DNA from: G963668345 sp965206025
Lineage (GTDB): Bacteria; Acidobacteriota; Terriglobia; Bryobacterales; UBA6623
Direction of reading: 5' to 3'
NCBI GenBank assembly: GCA_965206025.1
Contig: CBDBIU010000005.1
Coordinates: 1,922,001 to 1,986,000, forward strand
DNA length: 64,000 nucleotides
Shown: positions 36,049-45,435 of the stretch, piece by piece
Position numbering within the stretch: the stretch's first letter is position 1
How the letters are laid out: every line of letters starts with the position of its first letter
Notes under the pieces: model-generated
Told to the model about the DNA's origin: nothing
Databases searched by the model: none
The model's input: the letters and a program-made list of their open reading frames with translations, nothing else
Program-made: the position numbers and the translations under genes

Positions 36049-36942
36049 GTGCCGAGCATGGCAGGTCAGGCCGCAGGTCGAGACCCCAGCTTGGCGTTGC
36101 GCGGCAACTCCCCTAAGACGGCCTCCCAGGCTTCTCTGGGCAACCCCACTTTGTTTCAAGATCCCGGCGGACGAATTTGGCTGTTCTACGTCTCCTTGAC
36201 AGGGCACTACTGGAATTCGGCATTGCTCCACGTTGTCTTCAGCGACGACGGGGGCCGAAGCTGGGCGCCGCCGCGGATGCTGTCGTCCCATCCCGGATTG
36301 ATGGTCCGTCATCCTCCGTTGGCGGTAGCCGGAGGATCGTTAGCTGTTGCCGGCCTACGATGAAGCTTCCGCCCGCAGTCTTTTGTTGAGCTGTGAACCT
36401 CCCTATCGAAAGTGTAACGAGTTCTATCGCTTCGACGACCGAGATCTCATCCAGCCGACATTAATCCGCCGGGGTGCAAGCAAGCTTGGTCTATTCTTCC
36501 GACCCAGTGGCCGCTCCAGACATATTTGGCGCAGTTTTTCGTCCGACGAAGGCCGGTCGTGGTCGGCTCCGGTTCGGACTGCGCTGCCGAACCCACTCAG
36601 CGGCATTGGCGCGTTCTTCAGTCAAGGCCGGACAGCGTGGTCTACAACCCATCTCCCGACAACCGCTATCGGCTGTCGCTCAGCCATTCCGACGATGCCG
36701 GGGTAAGTTGGAGCCGGGCCGCAACGCTCGATAACAGCGATGTGGAGGTGTCTTATCCATCCTTCATCGTCGGCATGAAAAGCCGGGTTCACGGTGTCTA
36801 CACGTACAATCGGCGCATGATCAAATACGTGAGCTTCCCGCCGCATGGTGGCTGGACCGACATCGAGGTTTTCAATTGCAGCCCGGCGTCAACCCTGGAG
36901 TGTTTCCCGAAGGTCAGCTTCGAGTGGGCCATTGAGCAATAG
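36049..36942 (+). pseudogene. Sialidase-like (BNR repeat) pseudogene
   Basis: Similarity to bacterial exo-alpha-sialidase/neuraminidase-like proteins is spread over two frames. Frame 1, 36049 to about 36340: NPTLFQDPGGRIWLFYVS and FSDDGGRSWAPPRML (an Asp-box). Frame 2, about 36347 to 36610: LPAYDEASARSLLLS, LIQPTLI, FSSDEGRSWSAPVRTALPNP (second Asp-box). Frame 1 again to 36942: VVYNPSPDNRYRLSLSHSDDAG, VSYPSFI, GVYTYNRRMIKYVSF. At least two frameshifts and a missing N-terminal signal region make it a decayed gene unless sequencing is faulty. The IS at 37067 begins 125 bp after its stop. Confidence 0.75.
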
Positions 36943-37036
36943 GAGTTGCCCGTCACTCCCTCCGGGGGCCATGGTCTTTTGCTTCTCAGTAGCGCATAAG
37001 CCAGGACGCATGCACCTCCTTGCAGGTTGAAGCTCC

Positions 37037-37062
37037 GTTGCCCCGTTGCCCCGTTGCCCGGC
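37037..37062 (+). repeat. Short tandem repeat beside IS copy 1
   Basis: Three tandem CCGTTGCC units (8 bp each) end 5 bp before the IS boundary. Confidence 0.6.
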
Positions 37063-37066
37063 CAGC

Positions 37067-38638
37067 AGCATTTTCTCATCGAAGGATGAGCCTGAAGACG
37101 GGGGTTGGGGCTTTTTGAGTCGCTGGGGCTCCTTTCGGGCTTTTTGATTTTGAGTTTTGGGAAGGGGAGAATCGTCGTCGGGGTTGTGGGATTGTGGGAA
37201 TCGCGGAGCGATTTCCAAGGGCGGTGGGAAACGAAGGGAAACCTGGTTTTGGTTTTCCTCGTTTTCCATCGCCCGTCATTTCCACAGCCCTCTTCCTGCT
37301 GTTCAGCACGGCGTGTTCGCGGAACGGAAACTGGCAAACAGCTTCTGCTTGGCTCGCTGCATCCGGCGGGCCGCCGCCGTGTCGCTTTCGGCCTGGGCAA
37401 TGCGGCCCAGAGCCTCCAGCCTCTGCCCTGGCTTGAGATAGCTGGCGGCCTCGGGCAACTTCTCGAAAGATTCCCAAGGCGTCTGGTAGTGGCGGTACAC
37501 CCGCTTCTGCTTGCCTTTGGCGTCGGTCTTGATCTCGGGCTGTCCGCAGGGCCGGTGGAAGTTCAAATAGGGATTGAAGTGCTGTTGGTAGAAGCGCTGG
37601 ATGCGCCCCGCGTGCGGCGCCGCGATGTACGTATATCCCATGTGTTTGCGGATCACCGCGCCGTTTTTCGATTCCACCAAGCCGTTGTCGTTGGAGTGCC
37701 GCGGACGCGACTTGGTCTGTTCGATCAGCAGCTTGTTCAATAGCTTCTCCACCGTGCGATTGAGGAACTCGCTGCCGTTGTCGGAATGGAAGCCGCGGAT
37801 ACGAAAGGGAAACTGCTCGATCATGGCTTTCAGCAACGGCTCCAGCCAGGCTTCACTGATCGCGGGCGTGGCGCCGACCACTTGCCACTGGGTGACTTCA
37901 TCCACGGCATTGATGTGGTAGACGCCCTTGACGCCATCGCGATCCCCTTGATGCACCGTATCCACTCGCAGAAAGCCGGGTTGGCCTTGCGGGTCGGGCC
38001 GGCGCCGCTCGCCGATCGACACCGCCGTGGGCCGGGTCTTGGTGAAATGCAGCCGCCGCTGGCGGTAGGCTCTGCGCCGCCGCAGGCGATAGATCTGGGC
38101 CACCGAGATCCCCGCCAGCCGCTCGTATTCGCGCTGCTGGTACTGCTGGTATTCCCGCTCGAGGATCTTGCGCGTGGCCGGGCCGCTGAGGGTTTCGTGG
38201 GCCTCGTCCACCGCCGCCAGCAGTTCGACGTCGGCGGGCGTGTACTTGCGGGCAAAGCGATGCCGCCGGTAGCGGGCGGGTTGGAGTTCTCCGCCCTGCC
38301 GGTACTGCTGGATCAGCCGCGTGATTTGCGCCCGGCTCAGTCCGGTCATCTTGACCAGATACTGCCGCAGCAGCCCTTTGTCGGCGCGGTTTTGGCGGCT
38401 GTAGCCGTGCTGGCGAAGCGTGCGCGCCACCCACGTGTAGATCTCGGCCCGCCCTTTGCCTTTGAATCGAATCTCCTCGCTGGAGTGGAGAAACTGCTGG
38501 ATCTGTTGCAGGTTCAGCTTGCTGGTGTTTTGCACTTGGATAGTCAATTCCCAGCATGCCCACTCCCCGATCCTTCAGGCTCATCTTGTGTGAGAAACAA
38601 ACTCCTCGTTCAGACTCATCTTGCATGAGACAAGACTC
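37067..38638 (-). mobile_element. 1572-bp DDE insertion sequence, copy 1
   Basis: Limits come from comparison with copy 2 (39640-41675): identity starts at AGCATTTTCTC and stops after GACAAGACTC in both. The left end (reverse strand) reads CTTCAGGCTCATCCTTCGAT; the right end carries two tandem versions of the same motif, CAGGCTCATCTTGTGTGAG and CAGACTCATCTTGCATGAG, likely transposase-binding sites. No clear target duplication. I noticed one base difference from copy 2 (about 38278). Confidence 0.88.
37303..38547 (-). CDS. Integrase-type DDE transposase, copy 1
   Basis: 414-residue transposase with a retroviral-integrase (rve) core. The N-terminal third has HTH-like segments (LLRQYLVKMTGLSRAQITRLIQ; ISVAQIYRLRR). 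The DDE residues are in RVDTVHQGD, FHSDNGSEFLN and GLVESKNGAVIRK. The layout resembles IS481/IS3-type elements, but I cannot fix the family. The gene appears intact and identical, or nearly so, to the copy at 40340-41584. Around 235 bp of non-coding element sequence lies downstream of its stop, containing the left end. Confidence 0.9.
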   Translation of the reverse strand: MTIQVQNTSKLNLQQIQQFLHSSEEIRFKGKGRAEIYTWVARTLRQHGYSRQNRADKGLLRQYLVKMTGLSRAQITRLIQQYRQGGELQPARYRRHRFARKYTPADVELLAAVDEAHETLSGPATRKILEREYQQYQQREYERLAGISVAQIYRLRRRRAYRQRRLHFTKTRPTAVSIGERRRPDPQGQPGFLRVDTVHQGDRDGVKGVYHINAVDEVTQWQVVGATPAISEAWLEPLLKAMIEQFPFRIRGFHSDNGSEFLNRTVEKLLNKLLIEQTKSRPRHSNDNGLVESKNGAVIRKHMGYTYIAAPHAGRIQRFYQQHFNPYLNFHRPCGQPEIKTDAKGKQKRVYRHYQTPWESFEKLPEAASYLKPGQRLEALGRIAQAESDTAAARRMQRAKQKLFASFRSANTPC

Positions 38639-38755
38639 AGCCGGGACTTGCTGCCCCCGGCGTGCTAGAATTACGCCTTTGACATTTTGAGTGCTGCGAT
38701 GTGCTGGGTGAGACCCACTTCGGCGCTACAAGGCAAGCAAGGCTAGAGGTTCAAG

Positions 38756-39559
38756 ATGCGACAAATCCGGATGGCGGGCCGAATGATCCTGCCGGCCCTT
38801 GTGATCGCCGCGCTAGCTTGTGGGCCCTCGGCTCCCCCCGAGGTGGACGTGTCGGAGGCCGAGCCGGAAGCCGAATCGTCGGCTGTGGCCGAAGAGGCAG
38901 AGTCAAGTCCGCCTGAGGAGAAGGCGCCGCTGGAGGCCGAAGACGTCAAGCCTCGCGAGCCCGAGCCCCCGAAACAAGCTCCCCCGAAGCCCGCTCCTAA
39001 GAAAGCAGCCCCTAAGAAAGAAGTCGCCGAAAAAACGGCCCCCAAGGAGGTCAGCGGAAAACCAGTGGTCATCATGGAGACGACGAAAGGAACGATCAAG
39101 ATCGAGCTCGATGCGGAGAAGGCGCCCGAGACGGTGGCCAACTTTCTGCAGTACGTTGACGACAAGTTCTTCGACGGTACGATCTTTCACCGCGTGATGA
39201 AGAATTTCATGATTCAGGGCGGAGGTTTCACTGCTGAGATGGTACAGAAACCCACCAGGGGCCAGATCAAGAACGAGTCCTCGAACGGCCTGAAGAACGA
39301 GCACGGCACGCTCGCCATGGCACGGACGTCGGCTCCCCACAGCGCAAGCTCGCAGTTTTTCATCAACCACGGAGCCAAAAACTCGTTCCTGAACCGCGAC
39401 CAGGCACAGGATGACTGGGGTTACTGCGTTTTCGGCAAGGTGACGGAGGGCATGGACGTAGTCGATGCCATTGCCGACGTGGCCACGGGAACGAAAAGCG
39501 GGCACCAGAACGTTCCCCTGGAGCCGGTTGTTATCAACTCAGCCCGTCGGGCGCCTTGA
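38756..39559 (+). CDS. Peptidyl-prolyl cis-trans isomerase, cyclophilin lipoprotein
   Basis: 267-residue exported cyclophilin. The N-terminal signal ends in ALVIAALAC, a lipobox, so the mature protein is probably a lipoprotein anchored at Cys22. Residues about 25-100 are a Pro/Glu/Lys-rich linker with KKAAPKKEVAEK-type repeats. Residues about 103-265 form the cyclophilin fold: TTKGTIKIELDAEKAPETV, FFDGTIFHRVMKNFMIQGG (catalytic Arg), SASSQFFIN and FGKVTEGMDVVD. It would catalyse proline isomerisation in the periplasm. It is the only gene between two direct IS copies. TTGACA at 38679-38684 is a possible -35, but no matching -10 is clear. Confidence 0.93.
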   Translation: MRQIRMAGRMILPALVIAALACGPSAPPEVDVSEAEPEAESSAVAEEAESSPPEEKAPLEAEDVKPREPEPPKQAPPKPAPKKAAPKKEVAEKTAPKEVSGKPVVIMETTKGTIKIELDAEKAPETVANFLQYVDDKFFDGTIFHRVMKNFMIQGGGFTAEMVQKPTRGQIKNESSNGLKNEHGTLAMARTSAPHSASSQFFINHGAKNSFLNRDQAQDDWGYCVFGKVTEGMDVVDAIADVATGTKSGHQNVPLEPVVINSARRAP

Positions 39560-39836
39560 ATCTCGCAACTCACATACACGAAAGAACTTAAAGCGCCGCA
39601 AAAAAACGAGTAGAAGCGGCTTTTTCGCTGCCGGGCGGGAGCATTTTCTCATCGAAGGATGAGCCTGAAGACGGGGGTTGGGGCTTTTTGAGTCGCTGGG
39701 GCTCCTTTCGGGCTTTTTGATTTTGAGTTTTGGGAAGGGGAGAATCGTCGTCGGGGTTGTGGGATTGTGGGAATCGCGGAGCGATTTCCAAGGGCGGTGG
39801 GAAACGAAGGGAAACCTGGTTTTGGTTTTCCTCGTT

Positions 39837-40292
39837 GGCTCTTCTGGGATTTTAGTGGCTGGCGGCGGTGAGTGACGGATCCCTCGCCACTGTGAGGCCG
39901 ACCTCCCGGAGCCTGCTTCGGTGCCATTCAAGGGCTTCGTGACAACTCTACGGCCCCCAAGGCCGGGCGGCGACTGCGTTGGCCAAAAAGAATTACTGAT
40001 AAACAAAGGGTTACGAGTAGAGCAAGGCTGCTGGCAGGTAGTCGTACAGTCTCCCGAAGGCTGTGAAATGCGGATCCACAACTGTCATCCAGTGGCCACA
40101 CTCAAAGAGATAACTCCCTGTTTATCAGTATCTTATTCCCTTTACGAGTTGCCCACGACCGGACTGGCGTGTAGGGTATTTGGGGATTTCTTGGCCGCCT
40201 TTTGGGCTCCGATGTGACTGCGGGCGACGTCGGGTCGGCAGGATGGAGGAGCCGGCTACCCGTTGGCCACCCACTAAAAACCCGGAAGAGCC
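39837..40292 (-). mobile_element. 456-bp MITE, copy 3 (inverted, nested in IS)
   Basis: Reverse orientation relative to copies 1 and 2. Perfect target duplication TCCTCGTT at 39829-39836 and 40293-40300. IS copy 1 has this octamer once, at the equivalent uninterrupted site near 37256-37263, which proves the insertion. I noticed one base change from copy 1 (a C to T in the GACACTG segment). Confidence 0.95.
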
Positions 40293-40339
40293 TCCTCGTT
40301 TTCCATCGCCCGTCATTTCCACAGCCCTCTTCCTGCTGT

Positions 40340-41584
40340 TCAGCACGGCGTGTTCGCGGAACGGAAACTGGCAAACAGCTTCTGCTTGGCTCGCTGCATC
40401 CGGCGGGCCGCCGCCGTGTCGCTTTCGGCCTGGGCAATGCGGCCCAGAGCCTCCAGCCTCTGCCCTGGCTTGAGATAGCTGGCGGCCTCGGGCAACTTCT
40501 CGAAAGATTCCCAAGGCGTCTGGTAGTGGCGGTACACCCGCTTCTGCTTGCCTTTGGCGTCGGTCTTGATCTCGGGCTGTCCGCAGGGCCGGTGGAAGTT
40601 CAAATAGGGATTGAAGTGCTGTTGGTAGAAGCGCTGGATGCGCCCCGCGTGCGGCGCCGCGATGTACGTATATCCCATGTGTTTGCGGATCACCGCGCCG
40701 TTTTTCGATTCCACCAAGCCGTTGTCGTTGGAGTGCCGCGGACGCGACTTGGTCTGTTCGATCAGCAGCTTGTTCAATAGCTTCTCCACCGTGCGATTGA
40801 GGAACTCGCTGCCGTTGTCGGAATGGAAGCCGCGGATACGAAAGGGAAACTGCTCGATCATGGCTTTCAGCAACGGCTCCAGCCAGGCTTCACTGATCGC
40901 GGGCGTGGCGCCGACCACTTGCCACTGGGTGACTTCATCCACGGCATTGATGTGGTAGACGCCCTTGACGCCATCGCGATCCCCTTGATGCACCGTATCC
41001 ACTCGCAGAAAGCCGGGTTGGCCTTGCGGGTCGGGCCGGCGCCGCTCGCCGATCGACACCGCCGTGGGCCGGGTCTTGGTGAAATGCAGCCGCCGCTGGC
41101 GGTAGGCTCTGCGCCGCCGCAGGCGATAGATCTGGGCCACCGAGATCCCCGCCAGCCGCTCGTATTCGCGCTGCTGGTACTGCTGGTATTCCCGCTCGAG
41201 GATCTTGCGCGTGGCCGGGCCGCTGAGGGTTTCGTGGGCCTCGTCCACCGCCGCCAGCAGTTCGACGTCGGCGGGCGTGTACTTGCGGGCAAAGCGATGC
41301 CGCCGGTAGCGGGCAGGTTGGAGTTCTCCGCCCTGCCGGTACTGCTGGATCAGCCGCGTGATTTGCGCCCGGCTCAGTCCGGTCATCTTGACCAGATACT
41401 GCCGCAGCAGCCCTTTGTCGGCGCGGTTTTGGCGGCTGTAGCCGTGCTGGCGAAGCGTGCGCGCCACCCACGTGTAGATCTCGGCCCGCCCTTTGCCTTT
41501 GAATCGAATCTCCTCGCTGGAGTGGAGAAACTGCTGGATCTGTTGCAGGTTCAGCTTGCTGGTGTTTTGCACTTGGATAGTCAA
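40340..41584 (-). CDS. Integrase-type DDE transposase, copy 2
   Basis: Same 414-residue protein as the transposase at 37303-38547, with RVDTVHQGD, FHSDNGSEFLN and VESKNG intact. The MITE at 39837-40292 lies 48 bp beyond its stop codon and does not disrupt it, so this copy may still be active. Confidence 0.9.
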   Translation of the reverse strand: MTIQVQNTSKLNLQQIQQFLHSSEEIRFKGKGRAEIYTWVARTLRQHGYSRQNRADKGLLRQYLVKMTGLSRAQITRLIQQYRQGGELQPARYRRHRFARKYTPADVELLAAVDEAHETLSGPATRKILEREYQQYQQREYERLAGISVAQIYRLRRRRAYRQRRLHFTKTRPTAVSIGERRRPDPQGQPGFLRVDTVHQGDRDGVKGVYHINAVDEVTQWQVVGATPAISEAWLEPLLKAMIEQFPFRIRGFHSDNGSEFLNRTVEKLLNKLLIEQTKSRPRHSNDNGLVESKNGAVIRKHMGYTYIAAPHAGRIQRFYQQHFNPYLNFHRPCGQPEIKTDAKGKQKRVYRHYQTPWESFEKLPEAASYLKPGQRLEALGRIAQAESDTAAARRMQRAKQKLFASFRSANTPC

Positions 41585-41671
41585 TTCCCAGCATGCCCAC
41601 TCCCCGATCCTTCAGGCTCATCTTGTGTGAGAAACAAACTCCTCGTTCAGACTCATCTTGCATGAGACAAG

Positions 41672-41689
41672 ACTCGGGTTGACCCGAGT
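41672..41689. promoter_or_regulatory. 18-bp palindrome over the ilv -35 box
   Basis: ACTCGGGT-TG-ACCCGAGT is a perfect inverted repeat covering the -35 hexamer and the junction with IS copy 2; its first four bases belong to the IS end. It may be an operator or a chance product of the insertion. Confidence 0.4.
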
Positions 41690-41707
41690 AAGGCTTGCCG
41701 CTACACT
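41679..41707 (+). promoter_or_regulatory. Putative sigma-70 promoter of the ilv leader
   Basis: TTGACC (41679-41684) and TACACT (41702-41707) with an exact 17-bp spacer. The expected start is about 41714, some 30 nt before the leader ATG. Placement directly before an attenuator supports it. Confidence 0.55.
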
Positions 41708-41742
41708 GATAAACTGTAGGCAGCAGTTGGGGACACATCGCC

Positions 41743-41922
41743 ATGAGGAGCTCAAGCCGCGGCGCGACAGCTAGCCGGGCAATCATGCCCGCCGGCTCCT
41801 TGCCGGATTCTCGATTTGGCCCCCAGTTCTCTCCCTCGGTCGAAGCTGATACACCTCGCATAGCAATTCTTCCTATTAGCGGCGCTATTCGAATTATTGT
41901 CGGTGTATCCGGCCCCGGCTGA
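41743..41922 (+). CDS. ilv operon leader peptide
   Basis: Short frame of 59 residues (or 45 from an internal ATG at 41785). The C-terminal part, codons 41860-41907, reads IAILPISGAIRIIVGV: six Ile, one Leu and two Val in 16 codons, followed by SGPG and a TGA stop at 41920-41922. The stop lies 25 nt before a strong terminator and 158 nt before ilvB. This is the design of classic branched-chain amino acid attenuators: ribosome stalling at Ile/Val/Leu codons when charged tRNA is scarce favours an antiterminator. No similarity is needed for the call; it rests on codon content and the RNA structures around it. Confidence 0.82.
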   Translation: MRSSSRGATASRAIMPAGSLPDSRFGPQFSPSVEADTPRIAILPISGAIRIIVGVSGPG

Positions 41923-41962
41923 GGGCTTCTGAGAAGCAAGTTCAGAGGCCACCAACCGGGGC
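41912..41962 (+). promoter_or_regulatory. Antiterminator of the ilv attenuator
   Basis: Two nested pairings: GCCCCGG (41912-41918) with CCGGGGC (41956-41962), and inside it GGCTTCTGA (41924-41932) with TCAGAGGCC (41942-41950), nine pairs with one G-U. Together they occupy most of the terminator's left arm (41948-41959), so antiterminator and terminator exclude each other. A ribosome ending at the stop codon would cover the left strands and let the terminator form. Confidence 0.7.
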
Positions 41963-41988
41963 AGGACAAACCGGTCGGTGGCTTTTTT
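41948..41988 (+). terminator. Attenuator terminator upstream of ilvB
   Basis: GCCACCAACCGG (41948-41959), an 11-nt loop, CCGGTCGGTGGC (41971-41982) and TTTTTT (41983-41988): 12-bp stem with a single A-C mismatch and a six-T run. It is a strong intrinsic terminator placed between the leader peptide and ilvB. Confidence 0.88.
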
Positions 41989-42080
41989 GTATTTAGGCTG
42001 CCGGAGCGGGGCCGCGAGATGTACTCGCTGATGACAGGGGGCTGCTGGAGAGTGCTGCACGATTCGTCGCGGAGGCGCAT

Positions 42081-43811
42081 ATGTCGTTGATGTCGGGAGC
42101 AAAAATCCTGCTGGACAGTTTAGCCCGGGAGGGCGCGGAGGTGATCTTCGGTTACCCGGGCGGCGTTACGCTGCCGATCTACGATGTCCTTTACGACCAT
42201 CCCCTGCGCCACGTACTCGTGCGGCACGAGGAAAATGCCGGCTTCGCGGCGGAAGGGTACGCTCGGGCCACGGGGAAGGTGGGCGTTTGCATGGCGACAT
42301 CGGGGCCGGGCGCAACCAATCTGACGACCGGCTTGGTCGACGCGCTGATGGATTCGATTCCCATCGTCGCCATCACCGGCCAAGTCCCCAGCAAGTTGAT
42401 CGGGCGAGATGCTTTTCAAGAAGCCGATACTTTCGGTATCAGCCGCGGCGCTACGAAGCACAACTACCTGGTCAAGAACATCGACGAGCTGCCCCAAACG
42501 ATCCAGGAAGCGTTTCACGTGGCGATCACGGGACGTCCGGGGCCCGTCTTGGTCGACGTCACGAAAGACGTGCTGCAAGGCAAGGCCAACTACCACCCGG
42601 CCGGTGGGATGGAGCCGATGCGCGGCTACGAGGTACGTCTGGAACCTGACGAAGCCGAAGTGGAAGAGGCGGTCCGGTTTCTCTGGGAAGCTGAGCGCCC
42701 CTACATCTATGCCGGAGGCGGCATTATCGCATCCGCCGCGTCGGCCGAGCTGGAGGAATTGGCGCGCCTGTTGGGAGCGCCGGTGGCGCTGACGGTGATG
42801 GGACTCGGCGCCCTTCCGAGCGATCACCCGAACTTCATCAGCATGCTCGGCATGCACGGCAGCTACGCCGCCAATATGGGCATCACGGAAACCGACGCGC
42901 TCATCGCCCTTGGCGTGCGCTTCGATGATCGCGTCACCGGACGCCTTGACGCCTTCGCTCCCCACGCTCGCGTGTTGCACGTCGACATCGACGCCGCGGA
43001 GCTGGGCAAGAACCGCAAGCCCGACATCGGCATCGTCGGCGACGTCAGCCACGTCCTTCGCCGGATCAACAAGAGGCTCGCCGAGACGACGGAAACCCAC
43101 GGCCCGCTCAATCGAGAATCGCGGGGGCAGTGGATGCACCGGATCATGGAGTGGAAGCGCGAGCATCCTTTCGAATATGAGCACGTCGATAGCGAGATCA
43201 AGCCGCAATACCTTCTTCAGAAGCTTGACGAAATGTCGGGCGGCGAGGCCGTTGTCTCGGTCGATGTCGGACAACACCAGATGTGGGCGGCTCAGTACAT
43301 GCGGCTCAACGGCCCCCGGCAGTGGCTCAACTCGGGTGGGCTGGGCGCCATGGGATTTGGTCTGCCGGCCGCGATAGGCGGACAGTTCGGACGGCCCGAC
43401 AAACTGGTGATCGCACTCGTCGGCGACGGCGGCTTCATGATGAGCATGCCCGAGTTGGCGACGATCGCCAGCAATGGTCTGCCCATCAAGATCGTCGTCA
43501 TGAACAATGGCTCCCTGGGCATGGTGCGGCAGTGGCAGGAGCTGTTCTACAACCGCCGCTATTGCGCGGTTGAGCTGGACTGCTTCCCGAACTGCGAGCT
43601 GCTGGCGGCCTCGTTCGGAATCAAGGGCCGCAGCGTCGATAAACCCGGAGACCTCGACGCTGCTTTGAAAGAAGCGGCGGCGGAACCCGGACCCTATCTT
43701 TTAAACGTCCAGGTGTCGCCGGAGGAAAACGTGTACCCGATGATCCCGTCGGGAGGAGCGGTGAACGAGATGATCTTGCAACCGTCCAAACCCGTCGCCG
43801 TGGGGGACTAG
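42081..43811 (+). CDS. ilvB: Acetolactate synthase, large catalytic subunit
   Basis: 576-residue TPP enzyme that makes acetolactate or acetohydroxybutyrate, the first shared step of valine, leucine and isoleucine synthesis. The catalytic Glu is in RHEENAGFAAEGYAR (about residue 55). The middle domain has LGVRFDDRVTG, and the TPP/Mg motif is GDGGFMMSMPELATIASNGLPIKI split by the usual spacing, then NNGSLGMVRQWQ. Length is normal. CGGAGG precedes the ATG. It is the first structural gene after the attenuator, and ilvN follows after 6 bp. Confidence 0.97.
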   Translation: MSLMSGAKILLDSLAREGAEVIFGYPGGVTLPIYDVLYDHPLRHVLVRHEENAGFAAEGYARATGKVGVCMATSGPGATNLTTGLVDALMDSIPIVAITGQVPSKLIGRDAFQEADTFGISRGATKHNYLVKNIDELPQTIQEAFHVAITGRPGPVLVDVTKDVLQGKANYHPAGGMEPMRGYEVRLEPDEAEVEEAVRFLWEAERPYIYAGGGIIASAASAELEELARLLGAPVALTVMGLGALPSDHPNFISMLGMHGSYAANMGITETDALIALGVRFDDRVTGRLDAFAPHARVLHVDIDAAELGKNRKPDIGIVGDVSHVLRRINKRLAETTETHGPLNRESRGQWMHRIMEWKREHPFEYEHVDSEIKPQYLLQKLDEMSGGEAVVSVDVGQHQMWAAQYMRLNGPRQWLNSGGLGAMGFGLPAAIGGQFGRPDKLVIALVGDGGFMMSMPELATIASNGLPIKIVVMNNGSLGMVRQWQELFYNRRYCAVELDCFPNCELLAASFGIKGRSVDKPGDLDAALKEAAAEPGPYLLNVQVSPEENVYPMIPSGGAVNEMILQPSKPVAVGD

Positions 43812-43817
43812 GCTGCC

Positions 43818-44372
43818 ATGAACCAACTGATATCTCTACTGGTCGAAAACAAGCCCGGCGCGTTGATGCGGGTCGCGGGAGTGTTGACGGCGCGCGGGTA
43901 TAACATCGAGAGCCTGACCGTGGCCCGAACGCTCGATCCGACGCTGTCGAGCATGACGATTGTGGTCGAAATCGATCCCGCGATGCGCTCGCTATTGATC
44001 AAGCAGATGCAGCGGCTCGTCAACGTGGTCGAGGCGGTGGACCTGACCGAATCGCAGGCCGTGTCCCGCGAGATGGCGCTCATCAAAGTAGCGGTGACGC
44101 CGCAGATGCGGCCCGCTCTGCTTCAGGAAGCCGACATCTTCCGCGCCCGGGTGGTGGACGCATCTCCGGCGTCCTACACGCTCGAAGCCACCGGAGCAGT
44201 TGAGAAGCTTGATGCACTGATCACGCTGCTGCACAACTACGGCGAGGTGGAAATGATCCGTTCGGGTGCGATCGCCATGATGCGCTCACCGATGATGAAG
44301 AAGCATCACGTGTTCGCTGAGGTGTCAAAACAGCCCGAAAAGCCGCGGGAAAAAGAAACGGTGAAGACATGA
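43818..44372 (+). CDS. ilvN: Acetolactate synthase, small regulatory subunit
   Basis: 184-residue regulatory partner of IlvB that carries the valine feedback site. An N-terminal ACT domain is evident: ISLLVENKPGALMRVAGVLTARGYNIESLTVA. The C-terminal ALS_ss_C domain includes ALIKVAVTPQMRPALLQEA, ARVVDASPASYTLEATG and LHNYGEVEMIRSGAIAM. Length is within the family range (160-190). It is 6 bp after ilvB and 46 bp before ilvC, so co-transcription is near certain. Confidence 0.95.
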   Translation: MNQLISLLVENKPGALMRVAGVLTARGYNIESLTVARTLDPTLSSMTIVVEIDPAMRSLLIKQMQRLVNVVEAVDLTESQAVSREMALIKVAVTPQMRPALLQEADIFRARVVDASPASYTLEATGAVEKLDALITLLHNYGEVEMIRSGAIAMMRSPMMKKHHVFAEVSKQPEKPREKETVKT

Positions 44373-44418
44373 CGAGGGACGAGAGGGTGTCCCCCCGATT
44401 CGCAAGAAAGAGGAGCAG

Positions 44419-45435
<1,017 letters not shown>

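Larger units (their letters stand above)
39640..41675 (-). mobile_element. 1572-bp DDE insertion sequence, copy 2, split by MITE copy 3
   Basis: Total 2036 bp, which is 1572 plus the 456-bp MITE and its 8-bp duplication, so the two IS copies have exactly equal length. The MITE lies in the non-coding part downstream of the transposase stop. The right end is 4 bp from the -35 box of the ilv leader promoter. Same orientation as copy 1. Confidence 0.9.

Noticed and set aside
38639..39639. Second cargo gene between the two IS copies
   Set aside because: Only the cyclophilin gene is convincing; other frames there are its shadows.
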